Assembly: GCF_021483235.1 (NCBI RefSeq) | Contig: NZ_JAKEEC010000006.1 | Span: 89,019-153,018, forward strand | From: Arthrobacter alkaliphilus | GTDB taxonomy: Bacteria; Actinomycetota; Actinomycetes; Actinomycetales; Micrococcaceae | Direction of reading: 5' to 3' | Length of the DNA stretch: 64,000 bases | Part shown: positions 60,822-64,000 of the stretch, one piece after another | Numbering within the stretch: the first letter of the stretch is position 1 | How the letters are laid out: every line of letters begins with the position of its first letter | Notes under the pieces: model-generated | The model's database searches: none | What the model was told of the DNA's origin: nothing | The model's input: only the letters and a program-made list of their open reading frames with translations | Made by a program: the position numbers and the translations under genes

Positions 60822-60870
60822 TTGACATATTTCAAGAACCTACCGAAATTATCCAATCGATAGGTATAAT
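60822..60870 (+). promoter_or_regulatory. Promoter boxes ahead of the surface protein
   Basis: TTGACA at 60822-60827 and a perfect TATAAT at 60865-60870 lie in an AT-rich pocket 78-126 bp before the start of the large secreted protein. They are too far apart to form one promoter, so each may pair with a weaker partner (GAAATT lies 17 bp after TTGACA). ACCTA and TAGGT flank the pocket as an inverted repeat. Confidence 0.45.
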
Positions 60871-60947
60871 CTGGGCCGGGGGGACATACAAATCATTTGG
60901 GCCTTCCGCACATGATTCTTATCCATGTCACAGGAGGTCCCAGTCAC

Positions 60948-63860
60948 GTGAGTATCCCCCGTCAACGCCCGCTCGTCTTTGCAATACTGGCCGTGATGTT
61001 TGCCGCATTGCTTGGCCCCATTGCTGCCGCTCCGGCGAGAGCTTCAACTACCGCTTCGATCAGCGGAACTGTCACTGTCCCGGCCGGCGTGGACGTCACG
61101 AAAGTCCTCGTGACGTTGAGCTACTCTGACGGGACGACTTGGTACTCGCCGACCAGAAACCCGGCCCCGAACGGTACCTACTCGTTTACTGGGCTACCGG
61201 CGATTACCGGCAATTTCCCGAGCCCGGGCTATAGCCTGAACTTTGACGGCCAAAACATTGTCAACGTCCAGAAGCAGTATGCATCCGGGAACCTTGCCGA
61301 CGGTCAGGCCGCCATCGTGAACACGACGATGCCCGCCGGTGCGATCATTCAAGGGCGGGCCATCGTTCCAGCCGGCGAAGTTGCCAGTAATGTATCAGTG
61401 CAGGCCGGGCGGGAGTTCGTATGGTCGACGGCTACCCCTCTTGCCGCGGACGGCAGCTACAAAATCGTCGGCCTATCATACGCCCAGGTCTCCGTCCGCT
61501 TTTCCAGCCCCAAGATCCCCTACACGTTCTATCCAGGGGTTCCGCGGTATAGCTCAGCGCAGGTGCTCTCGGCCGTGCCGGGTCAAACCAGTCAGCTGGC
61601 CGACGTCAGCCTGCCCCTCGGAGCTTTCATTTCCGGCACAATCTCCCCCCCTTCGGGAACCACTCCCTCCGGCGGCTCAGGTGGTTACTACCAAATAACG
61701 GCCAATATTGCGGGCAGCATCGCGGATTTCAACAGCGGCGCATCGGCCCTGCGGCAGGCCTACGCCGGACCGGATGGATCGTACACTCTTGGTCCGATCT
61801 GGCCCGGATCGTACTTGCTCGACACAACAGGTGCAGGGACCACCTCGTCCGGCGCAAACGTCACCTTTGCCAGGCAATGGTTCAATGGAGCATTCACGCC
61901 CAGCACCGCAACTCCAGTGATCGTCGCTGCGGGACAGACCCTGACGGGGATGAACGAAACCCTCAGCGTCGGCGGATCGATCTCCGGTCTAATCTCCGCT
62001 TCCACCGCCGCCGTGGCAGCGTCACCGGGCGGCGCCACGAGCACGCTGAACGTGATGGATTCGCAGGGCTATGTCGTCCAAAGGGGATTCTCCGACTGGA
62101 GGACCCCAGGGTCCACCACTGCGAGCGGACTCGGCGCCGGCAACTATCGAGTGGCATTCAACCGTGACTACATCACATACGATTTTTACCGGCCCGATAT
62201 CAGCCAGGGGTCGTCCGGAGATACCCAAAGCTCGACATCTCAATCGGTCGATGAGGCACAGTTCTACCAAGGTCTGCCTGAGTCGTCCGGGCTAGGGGCT
62301 GCTACCCCTGTGCCCGTGACGGCGGGACAAACGACGACCTTAGCCAAAACCCAACTGATCCAAGGAGGTGTGCTCACGGGGCAGGTGATGAGTCCGAACG
62401 GCAGCCCCCTGCCGTACGTCAATGTCGAAGCGTTTACTTCGGATGGTTCCTTCATAACCCGAGGCGGTTCGACCGACTCAAATGGCCGGTTCAACCTCAC
62501 GGGCCTGACCACGGGCAATTACATACTCCGCGCGAACCAGAACGGGTTCGCAACCGGTCTGCCAGTGTTGTATTCGGGGAACACGACCGACCCGATGAAG
62601 GCGACCACGGTCGCGGCGGCCGTCGGGGCGACGAAGGATGTGGGCACGCTCTCGTACGCTCCGGCTGCGACACCAACGCCGACACCGACACCAACCCCGA
62701 CACCAACCCCGACACCGACGCCAACGCCGACTGCCGGCATTCCGGGTGGTTCGACGCCGATCACTCCGACCCGGTTCGTGGACACGCGTCCCTCTGGGCC
62801 GGTTCCGGGCGGCGGGACGGTTTCCGTGCAGGTCGCCGGCGTGCATGGCGTCCCCGCAGATGCCGCAGCGGTTGTGCTCAACCTGACCGTGACCCAGACT
62901 GAGGCCGCCGGGTTCCTCACCGCGTACGCATCCGGGAGCGAGAAGCCCAACACCTCGAACGTGAACTACGGCCAAGGGCAGACCGTACCGAACCTGGCCG
63001 TGGTCCCGGTCGGCCCGGACGGGAAAATCACGATCGCGACCACCTCTTTCGGATCGGCACAGGTCATCGCCGACGTTTCGGCCTACTACCGCGGCGGGAC
63101 ACCGGCCGCGGCAGGCTCCTTCGCCCCGCTCGCACCCACCCGGTTCCTGGACACGCGAAACACCTCCGGACCGGTAAGCTCCGGAGGGACCGTCTCGTTC
63201 CAGGTCGGGGGCGTCAAAGGGATCCCCGCCAACGCCTCGGCCGTCGTGGTGAACCTGACCGTCACCCAGCCGAACTCCTTCGGGTTCCTCACCGCCTACG
63301 CCTCCGGTTCGACCAAGCCGGTCTCCTCGAACGTGAACTACGCCGGGGGCCAGACCGTGCCCAACCTCGCCGTCGTCCCCGTGGGACCGGACGGGACAGT
63401 CACGATCGCCAACACCGAATCCGGCGCTGGATCAAGCGCGCAGGTCATCGCCGACGTCTCCGGCTACTTCCTTCCCGGAACACCCGCCACCAGCGGCGCG
63501 TTCGGGCCGGTCACCCCCACCCGTGTCCTTGACACGAGGACATCCTCAGGCCCGGTCCCGGCCGGCGGCACGGTCTCCTTCCAAGCCGCCGGAGCAAACG
63601 GGGTCCCGGCCAACGCGGCCGGCGTTTGGGTCAACCTCACCGTCACGGAGACGACCTCGTTCGGATTCCTCACCGGATACGCCTCCGGAACCACCAAGCC
63701 CGGATCCTCGAACGTGAACTACGCCACCGGGCAGACCGTGCCGAACATGGCCTACCTGCCCATCGGAGCCGACGGGAAAGTCACCATCGCCAACACCGAG
63801 TCCGCACGGGGATCGACCGCGCAGATCATCGCCGACGTCTCCGGATACCAACTCAAATAA
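60948..63860 (+). CDS. Large secreted surface protein with carboxypeptidase-like repeats and three C-terminal modules
   Basis: A 970-residue exported protein from GTG 60948 (AGGAGG 11 bp upstream). Signal peptide: LVFAILAVMFAALLGPIAAAP, cleaved after ARA. Residues ~35-570 hold several Ig-like/carboxypeptidase-regulatory-type units (SISGTVTVPAG, GVLTGQVMSPNGSPLPYVNVEA, GRFNLTGLTTGNYILRANQ). Residues ~574-594 are a Thr-Pro linker. From ~603, ~726 and ~853 to the end, three homologous ~115-residue modules each begin PTR(F/V)(V/L)DTR and contain NLTVT, FLTxYASG, SNVNY, GQTVPN and QVIADVS. No sortase or membrane anchor is seen, so it is secreted or bound non-covalently. Function unknown; adhesion or polymer binding is inference. 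Confidence 0.85.
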   Translation: MSIPRQRPLVFAILAVMFAALLGPIAAAPARASTTASISGTVTVPAGVDVTKVLVTLSYSDGTTWYSPTRNPAPNGTYSFTGLPAITGNFPSPGYSLNFDGQNIVNVQKQYASGNLADGQAAIVNTTMPAGAIIQGRAIVPAGEVASNVSVQAGREFVWSTATPLAADGSYKIVGLSYAQVSVRFSSPKIPYTFYPGVPRYSSAQVLSAVPGQTSQLADVSLPLGAFISGTISPPSGTTPSGGSGGYYQITANIAGSIADFNSGASALRQAYAGPDGSYTLGPIWPGSYLLDTTGAGTTSSGANVTFARQWFNGAFTPSTATPVIVAAGQTLTGMNETLSVGGSISGLISASTAAVAASPGGATSTLNVMDSQGYVVQRGFSDWRTPGSTTASGLGAGNYRVAFNRDYITYDFYRPDISQGSSGDTQSSTSQSVDEAQFYQGLPESSGLGAATPVPVTAGQTTTLAKTQLIQGGVLTGQVMSPNGSPLPYVNVEAFTSDGSFITRGGSTDSNGRFNLTGLTTGNYILRANQNGFATGLPVLYSGNTTDPMKATTVAAAVGATKDVGTLSYAPAATPTPTPTPTPTPTPTPTPTPTAGIPGGSTPITPTRFVDTRPSGPVPGGGTVSVQVAGVHGVPADAAAVVLNLTVTQTEAAGFLTAYASGSEKPNTSNVNYGQGQTVPNLAVVPVGPDGKITIATTSFGSAQVIADVSAYYRGGTPAAAGSFAPLAPTRFLDTRNTSGPVSSGGTVSFQVGGVKGIPANASAVVVNLTVTQPNSFGFLTAYASGSTKPVSSNVNYAGGQTVPNLAVVPVGPDGTVTIANTESGAGSSAQVIADVSGYFLPGTPATSGAFGPVTPTRVLDTRTSSGPVPAGGTVSFQAAGANGVPANAAGVWVNLTVTETTSFGFLTGYASGTTKPGSSNVNYATGQTVPNMAYLPIGADGKVTIANTESARGSTAQIIADVSGYQLK
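62670..62731. repeat. Thr-Pro linker microrepeat
   Basis: About ten alternating ACX-CCX codon pairs (6-bp period) encode the TP linker of the surface protein. Such tracts can change length by slippage. Confidence 0.85.
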
Positions 63861-63892
63861 CCACCCAGACCCAAACAAAACCGTGAAACAAA

Positions 63893-63925
63893 AGTAGGAG
63901 GGCCGGGGCCATCGGCTCTCCTACT
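63893..63925 (+). terminator. Terminator hairpin after the surface protein
   Basis: AGTAGGAG (63893-63900) pairs with CTCCTACT (63918-63925), with an inner GCCG/CGGC pair extending the stem. It lies 33 bp after the stop codon. Only a short T stretch follows (CATTT). Nothing else is recognised from 63926 to the window end. Confidence 0.75.
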
Positions 63926-64000
63926 CATTTCCGGAACACGGACTAATAGGCCATGACCGGTTTTGGGGACGGGCCGATATGCACACGGCAAATGGATTAT

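Overview
The window is 64 kb of high-GC DNA that reads like a soil actinobacterium of the Arthrobacter / Pseudarthrobacter / Paenarthrobacter group (Micrococcaceae). The reasons are strong G/C third positions, frequent GTG/TTG starts, a mycothiol-type maleylpyruvate isomerase, a C50-carotenoid cluster of the Corynebacterium/Arthrobacter type, and many aromatic and sugar-acid catabolic genes with LacI, IclR, DeoR, MarR and XRE/MmyB regulators. Everything is read from sequence alone; family names rest on motif recognition, not database searches.

Layout. 0-9 kb: the end of a truncated ORF, a GH32-like glycosidase with a LacI regulator, a cupin / aldo-keto reductase operon headed by a decayed XRE regulator, a luciferase-like monooxygenase, an alpha/beta hydrolase, an unusual condensation-domain/GNAT fusion, and a rhodanese gene ending in a triple 18-bp repeat. 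9-15.4 kb: a complete 3-hydroxybenzoate/gentisate pathway (genKH divergent from genR-genDFM) with two copies of one operator motif, which supports one shared regulator. 15.4-25 kb: a lipoprotein, an AhpD-like protein, a GT2 glycosyltransferase, and the decaprenoxanthin-type cluster crtE-B-I-Ye-Yf-Eb with divergent idi and a MarR regulator. 25-31.5 kb: small unknown proteins, an aquaporin, an LCP cell-wall ligase, a phosphoesterase and secreted proteins.

31.5-40.2 kb is a catabolic cluster for an unidentified sugar acid: MHS transporter, PdxA2-type dehydrogenase and DUF1537-type kinase on one strand; aldo-keto reductase, HpcH/HpaI aldolase, Asp-box (BNR) protein, SDR and DeoR on the other. The divergent promoter carries three TTTCGCG-type sites. 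40-45.4 kb has an MFS exporter, an intact XRE/MmyB regulator, a DUF2235 hydrolase and a secreted TIM-barrel-like protein. 45.4-47.5 kb is a gene graveyard (YVTN-propeller, rhamnulokinase and frameshifted IclR remnants). 47.5-50.8 kb is an IclR / shikimate-dehydrogenase / MHS-transporter module with a clear palindromic operator.

From 50.8 to 60.1 kb the character changes to a genomic-island-like stretch: transposase scraps, a frameshifted serine recombinase, a frameshifted NERD protein, a 530-aa unknown protein with a C-terminal membrane anchor, several small unknown genes and a DUF6650-like protein. It is bracketed by two diverged direct copies of a ~175-bp hairpin-rich block. Just before the right-hand copy lies a non-coding array of five imperfect repeats with a ~132-bp period; one more copy of the core lies before the left-hand block. 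This element is the best candidate for something undescribed. The window closes with a 970-aa secreted protein with a Thr-Pro linker and three repeated C-terminal modules.
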